Source of the DNA: Roseiarcus sp963832305
Lineage (GTDB): Bacteria; Pseudomonadota; Alphaproteobacteria; Rhizobiales; Beijerinckiaceae
DNA length: 64,000 nt
Reading direction: 5' to 3'
Assembly (NCBI GenBank): GCA_963832305.1
Contig: CAWHTU010000016.1
Coordinates: forward strand, 248,001 to 312,000
Of the stretch, positions 18,327 to 26,291 are shown piece by piece; the first letter of the stretch is position 1, and the number at the start of each line of letters is the position of its first letter. The notes below the pieces were generated by a model. It was given only the letters and a program-made list of their open reading frames with translations, did no database searches and was not told the origin of the DNA. The translations under genes and the position numbers were made by a program.

Positions 18327-18995
18327 GTGCCCAAAAGTCCTGACACTCGTCCCAAAAGTCCTGACACTCGTCGCTGGGTCCCGGAGGATATCTCCGTCGA
18401 TGAACTTATGCTCGATCCACATAACCCGCGCTTGGCGGAGCTTGGGATCGGAAGTAGTCCGTCCAGGATGACATCGTGCGTGCCCTGTGGGACGGAATGG
18501 CAGTCGATGAAGTAGCGCTATCTATTTCCGAAAACGGTTTCTACCGACACGAGCCGCTCTATGCATCTCGCGAACGCGGCCGGCTTGTAGTCATTGAGGG
18601 TAACCGCCGACTAGCTGCAGTACAATTGCTTCGCGACGACGAACTTCGGCGAAAGTTGAAAATCACTGCACTGCCAACAATCTCGAATGCTGCCAGAGAC
18701 AAATTATCAATGCTGCCAGTTATTATTTGCAATCGGGAGGAGATTTGGACCTATTTAGGCTTTAAACACATCAATGGCCCTAAGGCGTGGGAGTCTTATC
18801 GAAGGCGACAAGTCACGGTTCTCTCTCGCATCTAAGCAAAGTTTACAGAAGGCTCGCGGGACGGTCCTCACCGGTTATGGCGGAAACGAGGACTTACGCG
18901 AGACGATCGAAGACATCGTTGAGCTTGCTACAACCCTGAGAGATGAGATGGCAAAGCTCGGGTCGGAAGCTAAAAAGAAAACCCGTGCGAAATGA
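18327..18995 (+). pseudogene. ParB/sulfiredoxin-fold nuclease-like protein, internally deleted
   Basis: N-terminus RWVPEDISVDELMLDPHNPR is the entry strand of the ParB/Srx fold. After a frame change near 18465 comes DDIVRALWDGMAVDEVALSI and the signature ERGRLVVIEGNRRLAAVQLL (ParB box II, E-G-N-R-R). After KAWESYRR the frame changes again and the text jumps to a C-terminal piece (GTVLTGYGGNEDLRETIEDI), so a central segment seems missing. Its stop overlaps the next ATG (ATGA), so the two genes were co-translated. A 21-bp in-frame tandem duplication lies at the N-terminus. Confidence 0.6.
18330..18371 (+). repeat. Perfect 21-bp tandem duplication
   Basis: A 21-base unit starting CCCAAAAGTCC and ending CACTCGT is present twice, head to tail, and adds a second PKSPDTR to the protein. 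It preserves the frame. Exact identity indicates a recent slip or duplication. Confidence 0.85.
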
Positions 18996-19342
18996 GACCA
19001 GGCTCCCCTGTTGCCAGCGCGCCCACCGAAGAGCTGGCAGATTGGGTCGAATTCAACGCGATAATCGCGCCTGACCGACCTATCTCGCAAGAGACACTCA
19101 TCAATGCCATCCGCATGTCGGGCAGTATCGATGCGATCGGTGATATTCACGATGATTCCGGATCACACCTGAGCCAGGAAGTCGCCTCAGACGCGTTCAT
19201 TGAACTGGACAATCGTGCGAGAGATTGCGGCAATGCTGGTCGTTACCCATTCGAATTGTCCGCCGGAAATCGACTAATTCTGCGTGGAGCGCCAGAAGGT
19301 TCTGTATATAATTTGTTGCTTCTAATGTCGTTTCGTCGATGA
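18992..19342 (+). CDS. Partner of the ParB-fold protein, probably truncated
   Basis: 116 residues: EELADWVEFNAIIAPDRPIS near the start, an acidic middle, and LSAGNRLILRGAPEGSVYNL at the end, where an abrupt stop follows LLLMSFRR. The family is not one I can name. It is coupled by ATGA to the upstream ParB-fold gene, so the two likely act together. The hydrophobic, unfinished C-terminus followed at once by AT-rich DNA suggests the rest of the gene was lost. Confidence 0.5.
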   Translation: MRPGSPVASAPTEELADWVEFNAIIAPDRPISQETLINAIRMSGSIDAIGDIHDDSGSHLSQEVASDAFIELDNRARDCGNAGRYPFELSAGNRLILRGAPEGSVYNLLLLMSFRR

Positions 19343-19580
19343 AGTAATTATTAATAAAAATTAATTTTTTTCTTCATCCTTCTTTCTCCTTCTTTCATCA
19401 TGGAGGAAGGAGGTAGCGCTCGAAAACGACCCTGTCAACGAAAATTACGTTAGGGTAGCGTGCAAGGCCAATAGTTGGTATGAGCGTCGAGAGAAGACGA
19501 TCACGAGAAGCTAAGGGCGATTGTACTGAAGGATAATTTATTTAAATATTTATTTAATAGTGAATTGAATAATTGTTTAA
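19343..19580. other. AT-rich, gene-free junction
   Basis: Two AT-rich patches (about 19345-19375 and 19535-19585) flank a pyrimidine-rich run and its partial complement (CCTTCTTTCTCCTTC against GGAGGAAGGAGG). No gene recognised. The sulfatase N-terminus emerges directly from the second AT patch without an ATG. Confidence 0.5.
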
Positions 19581-21051
19581 ATTGGCAAGCCTAATATCCT
19601 CATCATTTGGGGCGACGACATCGGATATTGGAACATTAGCCACTACAGCAAAGGCATGATGGGCTATCAAACACCCAACATTGATCGCATCGCGCAAGAA
19701 GGAGCGACATTCACCGACTGGTATGGCCAGCAGAGCTGCACAGCCGGCCGCGCGTGCTTCATCACCGGTCAGAACCCAATCCGCACTGGCCTCACAAAAG
19801 TCGGCATGCCCGGCGCCACGGTCGGATTGCATGCGGAAGACCCGACCATCGCCGAAATGCTGAAGCCGCTCGGGTACGCCACCGGTCAGTTCGGCAAGAA
19901 CCATCTGGGCGACCGCGACGAGTATCTGCCGACCGTGCATGGGTTCGACGAATTCTTCGGCAATCTCTATCACCTCAACGCCGAGGAAGAGCCGGAGTTG
20001 CGGGACTATCCGAAGGATCCCGAATTCAAAAAGAAATTTCGGCCACGCGGCGTGCTCCACTGCCTGGCTGATGGCAAGGGTGGCCAGTCGATCACCGACA
20101 CCGGCCCGTTGACCAAGAAGCGCATGGAAACCATCGACGAGGAGATCACCGCGGGCGCGCTTGGCTGGATGGAAAAGCAGGCCAAGGCGAATCAACCATT
20201 CTTCCTCTGGTACAACTCGACCGCCATGCATTTCAGGACCCACCTCGCCGACAAGAACCGCGGCAAGAGCGGGCAAGACGACTACAGCGATCGTATGGTC
20301 ACTCACGACGAGCAGGTCGGCGAGTTGCTCAAGAAGCTCGATGAGTTGGGCATCGCCGACAACACCATCGTCATGTATTCCACCGACAACGGCCCTGAGA
20401 ACGATACCTGGCCGGATGGCGCCAACACGCCGTTCCGCGCTCAGAAAGACACGAATTGGGAAGGCGCATGGCGCGTTCCCGCGTTCCTGCGCTGGCCGGG
20501 GAAGATCACGGCCGGTTCGGTCTTCAATGGCATCGGTTCACATATCGACATGTTTCCGACCTTGCTGGCCGCGGCCGGCGATCCCGACGTGACTCTAGAA
20601 GCTGCTCAATGGCTGCACGGTCGGAGGCAAGAGCTTCAAGGTCGATCTCGACGGCTACAACATGATTCCCTACGTGACCGGGGCAGTGAAGGAGAGTCCG
20701 AGAAACGCCATCATGTACTTTAGCGACGACGGCGAGGTCAGGGCGGTTAAGGTCGGCGACTATAAGTTCAATCTCGCGGTTCAACGCGCGACCAAGATGA
20801 TGCAATGGGCGGAGCCTTTGGTGAAGCTGAGAGTCCCGCTCATCTTCAACCTGCGGCGCGATCCGTTCGAGCGTGCGGATTTCAACTCCAACACCTACTT
20901 TGACTGGATGGTCGATCACATCCCTCAGCTTTACCTCATGCAGGCCACGGTGGCGGCGCAGATCGACAGCTTCGTCAAGTTTCCGCCGCGTCAAAAGCCG
21001 GCGTCGTTCAATCTGGACGCTGTGTTGGCGCAGGTGTCGAACTTACGGTAG
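19581..21051 (+). pseudogene. Arylsulfatase family protein, no start codon, one frameshift
   Basis: A formylglycine sulfatase: PNILIIWGDDIGYWNISHYS (metal-binding Asp pair) and the modification site CTAGR in QQSCTAGRACFITG, then GKNHLGDRDEYLPTVHGFDE and YSTDNGPENDTWPDG. The frame opens at ATT 19581 just after a TAA, so no ATG precedes the conserved PNILIIWGDD block; the first in-frame ATG is at 19656, inside the domain. Near 20597 a one-base removal is needed to continue into KLLNGCTVGGKSFKVDLDGY and the conserved C-terminus (NLRRDPFERADF). Its GC and position tie it to the island. Confidence 0.75.
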
Positions 21052-21071
21052 CCACGCCTGACCTTCGTGGC
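21051..21071 (+). terminator. Possible terminator after the sulfatase
   Basis: GCCACG and CGTGGC form a 6-bp stem with a 9-base loop, overlapping the sulfatase stop and followed by TTTCT. The T-run is weak, so this is tentative. Confidence 0.35.
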
Positions 21072-21714
21072 TTTCTGGGGGCCGCGAAAGTGGCCCTCGG
21101 AAAAAAGGCCATCGATCCGATGTCCCCACGAGTTCTGGGTTTAATGACCGCTGTGATTGGGGCTGTTTGACCGTAACTCCATCGGTACATTGCGACGCTC
21201 TGAACGAGTGTCTGGATGCAGCCGTTGATAGGGTCCCGACGCCGACGAGTGGACTGTGGGAGCTGGTTGTAGCCGAGCCCGCCTACGCGGTTCTGCCGGT
21301 CCCAAGAACTGCAGGAGACCGACCACAACTATGGGTCAAAAGTGGTCCAATTCACCACGTGGAGCATTATCCCTGGCGTGGCATAACGAGAACCGATATT
21401 TGGGTTAGTCAAATGCAAAGAGTTCGGCCAATCCACGCGCCTCGCGGATAAGGGCTCACGCTCGAACTGGCGCATCGCCCGGCCATCCACATGGTCGGTC
21501 GCGGCGAACGTCAGAAGGGCGGCGGCGGCGAAAGAACTCCCCAAAACCATGGCGCTGAGGTCATTCCAGCCACGCTCCGGTGGATGGCCGGGTCAAGCCC
21601 GGCCATGACGCGCCTCAACAGATATCGGATTTTTCTTCCCATATTCAGAAATCGCGTACTATACTCCGGCTTTTCGGAAGCATCGCCGCGCGGCGGCGGA
21701 AAGGAAAAGCGGAC
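21072..21714. other. Gene-free gap at the right edge of the island
   Basis: About 640 bases with no convincing gene on either strand. It contains a second GC hairpin (GGGCC...GGCCC near 21080), and a palindromic repeat at 21584-21606. No insertion-sequence ends or attachment site could be demonstrated. Confidence 0.4.
21584..21606. repeat. 9-bp-stem palindrome, dispersed Rhizobiales type
   Basis: ATGGCCGGG and CCCGGCCAT pair perfectly across TCAAG. Read as protein this gives the familiar WMAGSSPAMT artefact that marks this repeat in annotated Rhizobiales genomes. Function unknown. Confidence 0.75.
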
Positions 21715-22257
21715 ATGGATATGGACACAGAACCCAAGCCGGCGCGGCCCCGGCTCAATCCCCTGACCAAGGCGCTGCGGCGGGAGCGCATCTTCGCCCG
21801 GCTGCGCCTCGGCTGGACCTATGAGAAGATTGCGCGCGAGGAAGGGGTGACCGACCGGCGCATCCGCCAGATCGTCGTCGACGCCCTGCGGCGCCAGGAG
21901 CTCGACGATCCGACGGATCACGCGATCATTCAGCTCATGCGCCTCGACAGCGCGCATGAACTCGCCGCCCGGGCGGTCGACTCGGGCGACCTTCGGGCGA
22001 TCGATTCCTTGCTCAAGGTGCTCGAGCGAATCGACCGCTATCATAAGGCCGGAGCGCCCAAAGCAGTCTACGACGCCGCCGCGCGGAAGCGGCTGTTCGC
22101 CAAACTCAACCGCGTCGCCGCCGGCTTTGCCGCCGCCGGGGCTTCCGCCGCGGCTGAGCAAACGAACCCGCCCGGCGATGCGCCTCCTCCCCAGAAGGCC
22201 GCCGCGAATGAGGCGGAGCCTCGCGCAGAGTGTCCGATCCATCCCGTAACCAACTGA
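21715..22257 (+). CDS. HTH protein, phage terminase small-subunit-like
   Basis: 180 residues. Residues about 15-60 form a helix-turn-helix (FARLRLGWTYEKIAREEGVT, then DRRIRQIVVDALRRQE), followed by a helical region (DSGDLRAIDSLLKVLERIDR) and a Pro/Ala-rich tail. This layout is like small terminase or phage packaging regulators found alone in alphaproteobacterial chromosomes. No other phage gene is adjacent, so a role as a domesticated DNA-binding protein is equally possible. It lies just upstream of repeat array A and lexA. Confidence 0.6.
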   Translation: MDMDTEPKPARPRLNPLTKALRRERIFARLRLGWTYEKIAREEGVTDRRIRQIVVDALRRQELDDPTDHAIIQLMRLDSAHELAARAVDSGDLRAIDSLLKVLERIDRYHKAGAPKAVYDAAARKRLFAKLNRVAAGFAAAGASAAAEQTNPPGDAPPPQKAAANEAEPRAECPIHPVTN

Positions 22258-22290
22258 TGGAAAAGCAATAACGGGAATGAAATCTCGCCG

Positions 22291-22397
22291 CCGGCGCCTT
22301 TGGAATCCTTCCGGGCGCCTTTGTTTTCCTTCCTGCCCGGCTTTGCTTTCCTTCCGGCGACGGCTTTGATTTCCTTCCATCCGCTTTGCTTTCATTC
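22291..22397 (-). repeat. Array A: five units of GGAAGGAAAGCAAAG (minus strand)
   Basis: Read on the minus strand, five degenerate copies of GGAAGGAAAGCAAAG follow one another with start-to-start spacing of 19-23 bases (plus-strand unit limits about 22291-22312, 22313-22333, 22334-22355, 22356-22378, 22379-22397). The purine core is conserved while the 5-8 bases between cores vary. The same motif forms array B at 35881-35984. It lies between the HTH gene and the lexA promoter. Confidence 0.75.
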
Positions 22398-22426
22398 ACC
22401 CTGGGGCGAGTAAGAATCCGCTTGCC

Positions 22427-22441
22427 GAACAAGCCATGAAC
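22427..22441 (+). promoter_or_regulatory. SOS box GAAC-N7-GAAC before lexA
   Basis: GAACAAGCCATGAAC is an exact match to the alphaproteobacterial LexA operator (GTTC-N7-GTTC read on the other strand), 100 bases before the lexA ATG. A second near-match, GTTCGTGATTTGTTT, lies at 22453-22467. Both support autoregulation of lexA. Confidence 0.8.
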
Positions 22442-22540
22442 AATTACGCTTTGTTCGTGATTTGTTTACTTCGGGCGGCGATTCTTCGCCCTGCCCGGGC
22501 GAAGACGGCGAATCACAGCCGGCCTGGTGGAGGACTTTTG

Positions 22541-23245
22541 ATGCTGACCAAGAAACAGAGCGAGCTCCTGCGTTTCATCCACGAGCGCCTCCAGGAGGCG
22601 GGCGTGCCGCCGTCCTTCGACGAAATGAAGGACGCGCTCGATCTGCGCTCGAAGTCCGGAATTCATCGCCTGATCATGGCGCTCGAGGAGCGGGGTTTCA
22701 TCCGCCGCCTCGCCAATCGCGCCCGGGCGATCGAAGTGCTGCGGCTCCCGGAGTCGGCGACGGTCTCGGCCCCGCGGGCGCAGAGGTTCTCGCCGAGCGT
22801 CATTCCCGGCAATCTCGGCCGCATCCGGCCCCAGGCGCCGTCGCGCGACGCGGGCGAGCAACGCGCGGTCATGGTGCCGCTCATGGGCCGCATCGCCGCC
22901 GGCACCCCGATCTCGGCGATCCAGACGCGGCTCGACACCTTCGCCATGCCTCCCGAATTTCTCGGCGGCGGCGAGCACTTCGCCCTCGAGGTGCGCGGCG
23001 ACTCGATGATCGAGGCGGGAATATTGGAGAGCGACACGGTCATCATCCGCAAGCAGGACACCGCCGAGACCGGCGATATCGTTGTCGCGCTGATCGATGA
23101 GGAGGAGGCGACGCTCAAGCGGCTGCGCAAGCGCGGCGCCTCGATCGCCCTCGAGGCCGCCAACCCGGCTTACGAGACCCGCATTTTCGGCCCTGACCGG
23201 GTCCGGGTCCAGGGCAAGATGGTCAGTCTCTTGCGCCGGTACTAG
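22541..23245 (+). CDS. lexA: LexA SOS repressor
   Basis: 234 residues. N-terminal winged helix (MLTKKQSELLRFIHERLQEA, then SFDEMKDALDLRSKSGIHRL) and C-terminal S24-type peptidase. The autocleavage Ala-Gly site lies in MGRIAAGTPISAIQ, the nucleophile Ser in LEVRGDSMIEAGI, and the general-base Lys in EATLKRLRKRG. The protein represses SOS genes until RecA-stimulated self-cleavage. An ATG upstream in another context was not used because the domain begins at 22541. Two SOS-box-like operators precede it. Confidence 0.97.
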   Translation: MLTKKQSELLRFIHERLQEAGVPPSFDEMKDALDLRSKSGIHRLIMALEERGFIRRLANRARAIEVLRLPESATVSAPRAQRFSPSVIPGNLGRIRPQAPSRDAGEQRAVMVPLMGRIAAGTPISAIQTRLDTFAMPPEFLGGGEHFALEVRGDSMIEAGILESDTVIIRKQDTAETGDIVVALIDEEEATLKRLRKRGASIALEAANPAYETRIFGPDRVRVQGKMVSLLRRY

Positions 23246-23680
23246 ATGCCCGGCGGCGGAAGGAGGCCGGCAGAACGCGTCACGCGGAGTTTGCAGCAGA
23301 ATCGCGTTCTGGCCGGCCAGCCCTGCAGGTCCCGGAGGATGCGGCGGGATCCGGCGCCTGCGGGGCGTCTCTTGCAGCGCTGCGTTGAAGAACAGAATAA
23401 ACAATAGCTCCGGCCGGCGACGGCGCAACAACAAACGGAGGATTCAATTCAATCTTATCGTATTTACCTCAACGAACGCAGTTAATCCTTACGTTACGTA
23501 ATCGACTTCGTGCGACAGATCTTGCGTTATACCAAACAATGATCTTACCCTAGTGAACCATATATTTTAACCTGAAGCGGATGCGCGGCGATTGTGTAGC
23601 CGCCGCCTCCTGTTGACCCGTGCCGGGCGCCCCTTGCCTGCCCCTCGCCGGTGCGTCAGCATGCGCCCCGGAGGTGATTC
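23246..23680. other. Gene-free gap between lexA and scpA
   Basis: 435 bases. The first half is GC-rich with a complex inverted region; the second half (about 23400-23575) is less GC-rich with promoter-like TTACGTTACG and TATATTTTAA stretches. No gene, tRNA or known RNA recognised. It probably holds the scpA promoter. Confidence 0.45.
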
Positions 23681-24487
23681 GTGGCCGGAGCGGACGCGTT
23701 TCAAGTCGACTTCGACCTTGTCCAGGCTGCGGGCGAACCTGCTTTCACCGTCGATCTCGACGGTTTTGAGGGCCCGCTCGACCTGCTGCTGGAGCTTGCC
23801 CGGCGGCAACGGGTCGATCTGGCGCGCATCTCGATCCTGGCGCTCGCCGAGCAATACCTCGAGTTCGTCGAGGCGGCACGCAAGCTCCGGCTCGAGCTCG
23901 CCGCCGACTATCTGGTCATGGCCGCATGGCTCGCCTTTCTCAAGTCGCGCCTGCTTCTTCCCGCCCCCCCGGAGCCGGCCGATCAGGACGCCTCGGCGCT
24001 CGCCGAGGCTCTCGCGCGCCGGCTGCGCGCGCTCGCGGCGATTCGCAAGGCGGGCGAGTTTTTGCTCAGCCGGCCGCGCCTGGGCCGCGACTTCTTCGCC
24101 AGAGGCGAACCTGAGCCGATCGAGACGTCGCGCCGGATGTCATACGAGGCGAGCCTCTATGACCTGCTGGCGGCTTACGCCCGGCAGGCTCAGCGGCACG
24201 CCCTCGCCCGCGTTCGTTTCAAGACGCGCGAGGTCTGGTCGCTCGCCGAGGCGCGTGCGGCCCTCACTCGTCTCGTCGGCGGCCTGCCCGACTGGACGGC
24301 TTTCGACGATTTCCTGGTCGAGGCCTGCGCCGACTCCTCGATGCGGCGAACCGCCCGCGCCTCCGCCTTTTCCGCCTCGCTCGAGCTCGCGCGCGAGGGC
24401 AGGCTGGAGATCCGCCAGGAGCGGGCGTTCGGGCCGCTCTGGCTGCGCTCGACAGATTCCGAGCCTGCCGGGGAGCGAGCCGCTTGA
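23681..24487 (+). CDS. scpA: Segregation and condensation protein A
   Basis: 268-residue kleisin subunit of the SMC condensin complex. The N-terminal FTVDLDGFEGPLDLLLELAR block that binds the SMC neck is clear, followed by the helical ISILALAEQYLEFVEAARKL and, near the C-terminus, the winged-helix region that binds the SMC head. Start GTG at 23681, supported by GGAGGTG seven bases upstream. Its usual partner scpB follows after 130 bases. Confidence 0.93.
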   Translation: MAGADAFQVDFDLVQAAGEPAFTVDLDGFEGPLDLLLELARRQRVDLARISILALAEQYLEFVEAARKLRLELAADYLVMAAWLAFLKSRLLLPAPPEPADQDASALAEALARRLRALAAIRKAGEFLLSRPRLGRDFFARGEPEPIETSRRMSYEASLYDLLAAYARQAQRHALARVRFKTREVWSLAEARAALTRLVGGLPDWTAFDDFLVEACADSSMRRTARASAFSASLELAREGRLEIRQERAFGPLWLRSTDSEPAGERAA

Positions 24488-24617
24488 CCCTCCTCGCGCT
24501 TGGCCCCTATCGAGCCGGCTCAGTTCGCGCCGACCGAGAGCGCGCGGCGGTCGGGCGCATGCAGCGCAGGTCGCCCAACGTTTCGGCCCGGTCGTTCCAA
24601 TCCCAAAGAGAGGCTTC

Positions 24618-25331
24618 ATGAGCCGCACGACCGCCACGGATAATGTCGCCCAATTGTTCGGCCCGGCTTCAACACCGGGCGTCACGCCCGAGGACGTGCG
24701 GATCGCCGAAGCTATGGTGTTTGCTTCGGCTGAACCGCTCGAGGAATTGACGATCGCCGCCCAGCTTTCGGAAGGCGCGGACGTCGCGGCGGTGATGGAG
24801 GAACTGCGCAGCCTCTACGCCGGACGCGGCGTCAATCTGATACGGGTCGCGCGGAGATGGATGTTCCGAACGGCCGGCGATCTCGCCTGGCTCTTGGCTC
24901 GGGACCGCGAGGAAAAGCGCAAGCTCTCCCGTGCGGCGCTCGAGACGCTCGCCATCGTCGCCTATCATCAACCGGTTACCCGCGCCAATATCGAAGAAAT
25001 CCGCGGCGTCGCCGTGTCGAAGGGCGCACTCGACGTTCTGATGGAGGCTGGCTGGGTGCGCATGCGAGGGCGCCGAAAGGCGCCGGGTCGGCCTATCACC
25101 TACGGAACGACGGGCGAGTTTCTGGTCCATTTCGGCCTTGATGCGATCGCCGATCTTCCCGGGCTCGACGAGCTCAAAGGCGCCGGATTGTTCGACGGAA
25201 AATTGCCGGCCGGCTATGACGTTCCGAATCCCGACGATGCGCCGGCGCTGCGGGCGGACGAGGACCCGCTCGAGGAGCCTTCTGCGCTTGAACGGGCTTG
25301 GGCGCCTCTTGGCGTAGAAGAGAAGCGTTGA
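24618..25331 (+). CDS. scpB: Segregation and condensation protein B
   Basis: 237 residues; winged-helix partner that dimerises and holds ScpA in the SMC-ScpAB complex. Conserved blocks: EDVRIAEAMVFASAEPLEEL, SRAALETLAIVAYHQPVTRA, GRPITYGTTGEFLVHFGLD. The ATG at 24618 begins the family's usual N-terminus; the longer in-frame extension upstream overlaps scpA in the wrong frame and is rejected. The Pro/Glu-rich tail is ordinary. Confidence 0.93.
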   Translation: MSRTTATDNVAQLFGPASTPGVTPEDVRIAEAMVFASAEPLEELTIAAQLSEGADVAAVMEELRSLYAGRGVNLIRVARRWMFRTAGDLAWLLARDREEKRKLSRAALETLAIVAYHQPVTRANIEEIRGVAVSKGALDVLMEAGWVRMRGRRKAPGRPITYGTTGEFLVHFGLDAIADLPGLDELKGAGLFDGKLPAGYDVPNPDDAPALRADEDPLEEPSALERAWAPLGVEEKR

Positions 25332-25448
25332 GCATCAATGGCGTGCGGAAGCGGCTCGCGTCGGCAGGCGACGGAGAGTCCGCTGGCGTCACGAAAGCGC
25401 CGAAAATGCGGCGGACTTTGCGGATCGCGGTCTGCCCGTGGAGTGACC

Positions 25449-26282
25449 ATGGTTCCCCGATTAGCCGCTAGCGTAGCGGCCGTTCTTTGCTCTTGCGTCG
25501 CTGCGCTGGCCGAGGCTTCGCCCGTTCTGCCGCTCGCATCGCATCGCGCGGCCTACGACATTTCCCTGGTCGACCCCTCGTCTCCTCCGCCGACGTCGGC
25601 CCGGGCCCCGATATCGGCGACAGGCCTGATCGCCTACGAATTTCGTGGCTCGGCTTGCGAAGGCTACACCTCCAACTTCCGGCAGATGACGGAGATGGAG
25701 CGCAGCGAGGGCGATCCGATCTCGATGCAGGTGAACGCCATGTCCTTTGAGGAGGCCGGCGGGAAGTCGATGCGATTCCAGATCGATTCCCAGGGATTGC
25801 AAGAGACTCAACCTGTCGCCGGCACCGCGACGCGCGGCGCCGACGACGACTTGCGCGTCCAGCTGACTAAACCACAGGCGAAATCGCTCGATTTCGGCCG
25901 TGACGTTTTCTTTCCCACCCAGCATATCGAACATCTGATCGACGCCGCCAAGCACGGCGGCGGCGCGGTCCAGGCGCGGGTCTACGACGGCTCGGATACC
26001 GGCGCGAAGATCTTTGCGACCCTGTCGGTGATTGGAAAGGAAGAGACAAAGCCCGGGGAAGACGCTGAAACTGCTACGGCGCTCGGCGGGATCCGCCGAT
26101 GGCCGGTGGTGATTTCCTATTTCGACGAGGCCGCCACCGACTCCGCGCCCGAATACACGCTTTCCTTCGACCTTTACGAGAACGGCGTCTCCGGCAGCCT
26201 CAAGCTCGACTACGGCGCCTTCGCCCTCCATGCGCACTTGCGGAAACTCGAGATTCTGCCGGCTTCCGGCTGCGCGAAGTAG
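25449..26282 (+). CDS. eipB: EipB-family periplasmic envelope integrity protein (DUF1849)
   Basis: 277 residues with a signal peptide (AASVAAVLCSCVAALAEA) and a mature start ASHRAAYDISLVD, the hallmark of DUF1849/EipB. In Brucella this periplasmic beta-spiral protein keeps the envelope intact and has a conserved disulfide; matching cysteines are visible here in FRGSACEGYTS and at the very end, ASGCAK. The start at 25449 is the ATG that opens the signal peptide. It converges with dinB, leaving 9 bases between stops. Confidence 0.85.
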   Translation: MVPRLAASVAAVLCSCVAALAEASPVLPLASHRAAYDISLVDPSSPPPTSARAPISATGLIAYEFRGSACEGYTSNFRQMTEMERSEGDPISMQVNAMSFEEAGGKSMRFQIDSQGLQETQPVAGTATRGADDDLRVQLTKPQAKSLDFGRDVFFPTQHIEHLIDAAKHGGGAVQARVYDGSDTGAKIFATLSVIGKEETKPGEDAETATALGGIRRWPVVISYFDEAATDSAPEYTLSFDLYENGVSGSLKLDYGAFALHAHLRKLEILPASGCAK

Positions 26283-26291
26283 AGCCGACGC

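Noticed and set aside
21008..21328. Minus-strand ORF after the sulfatase
   Set aside because: Arg/Pro-rich with no domain and no ribosome-binding site; likely non-coding.
21072..21580. Insertion-sequence remnant at the right edge of the island
   Set aside because: No transposase fragment or terminal inverted repeats could be shown.
23592..24617. N-terminal extension of scpB overlapping scpA
   Set aside because: It reads scpA in the wrong frame; the true scpB domain starts at 24618.
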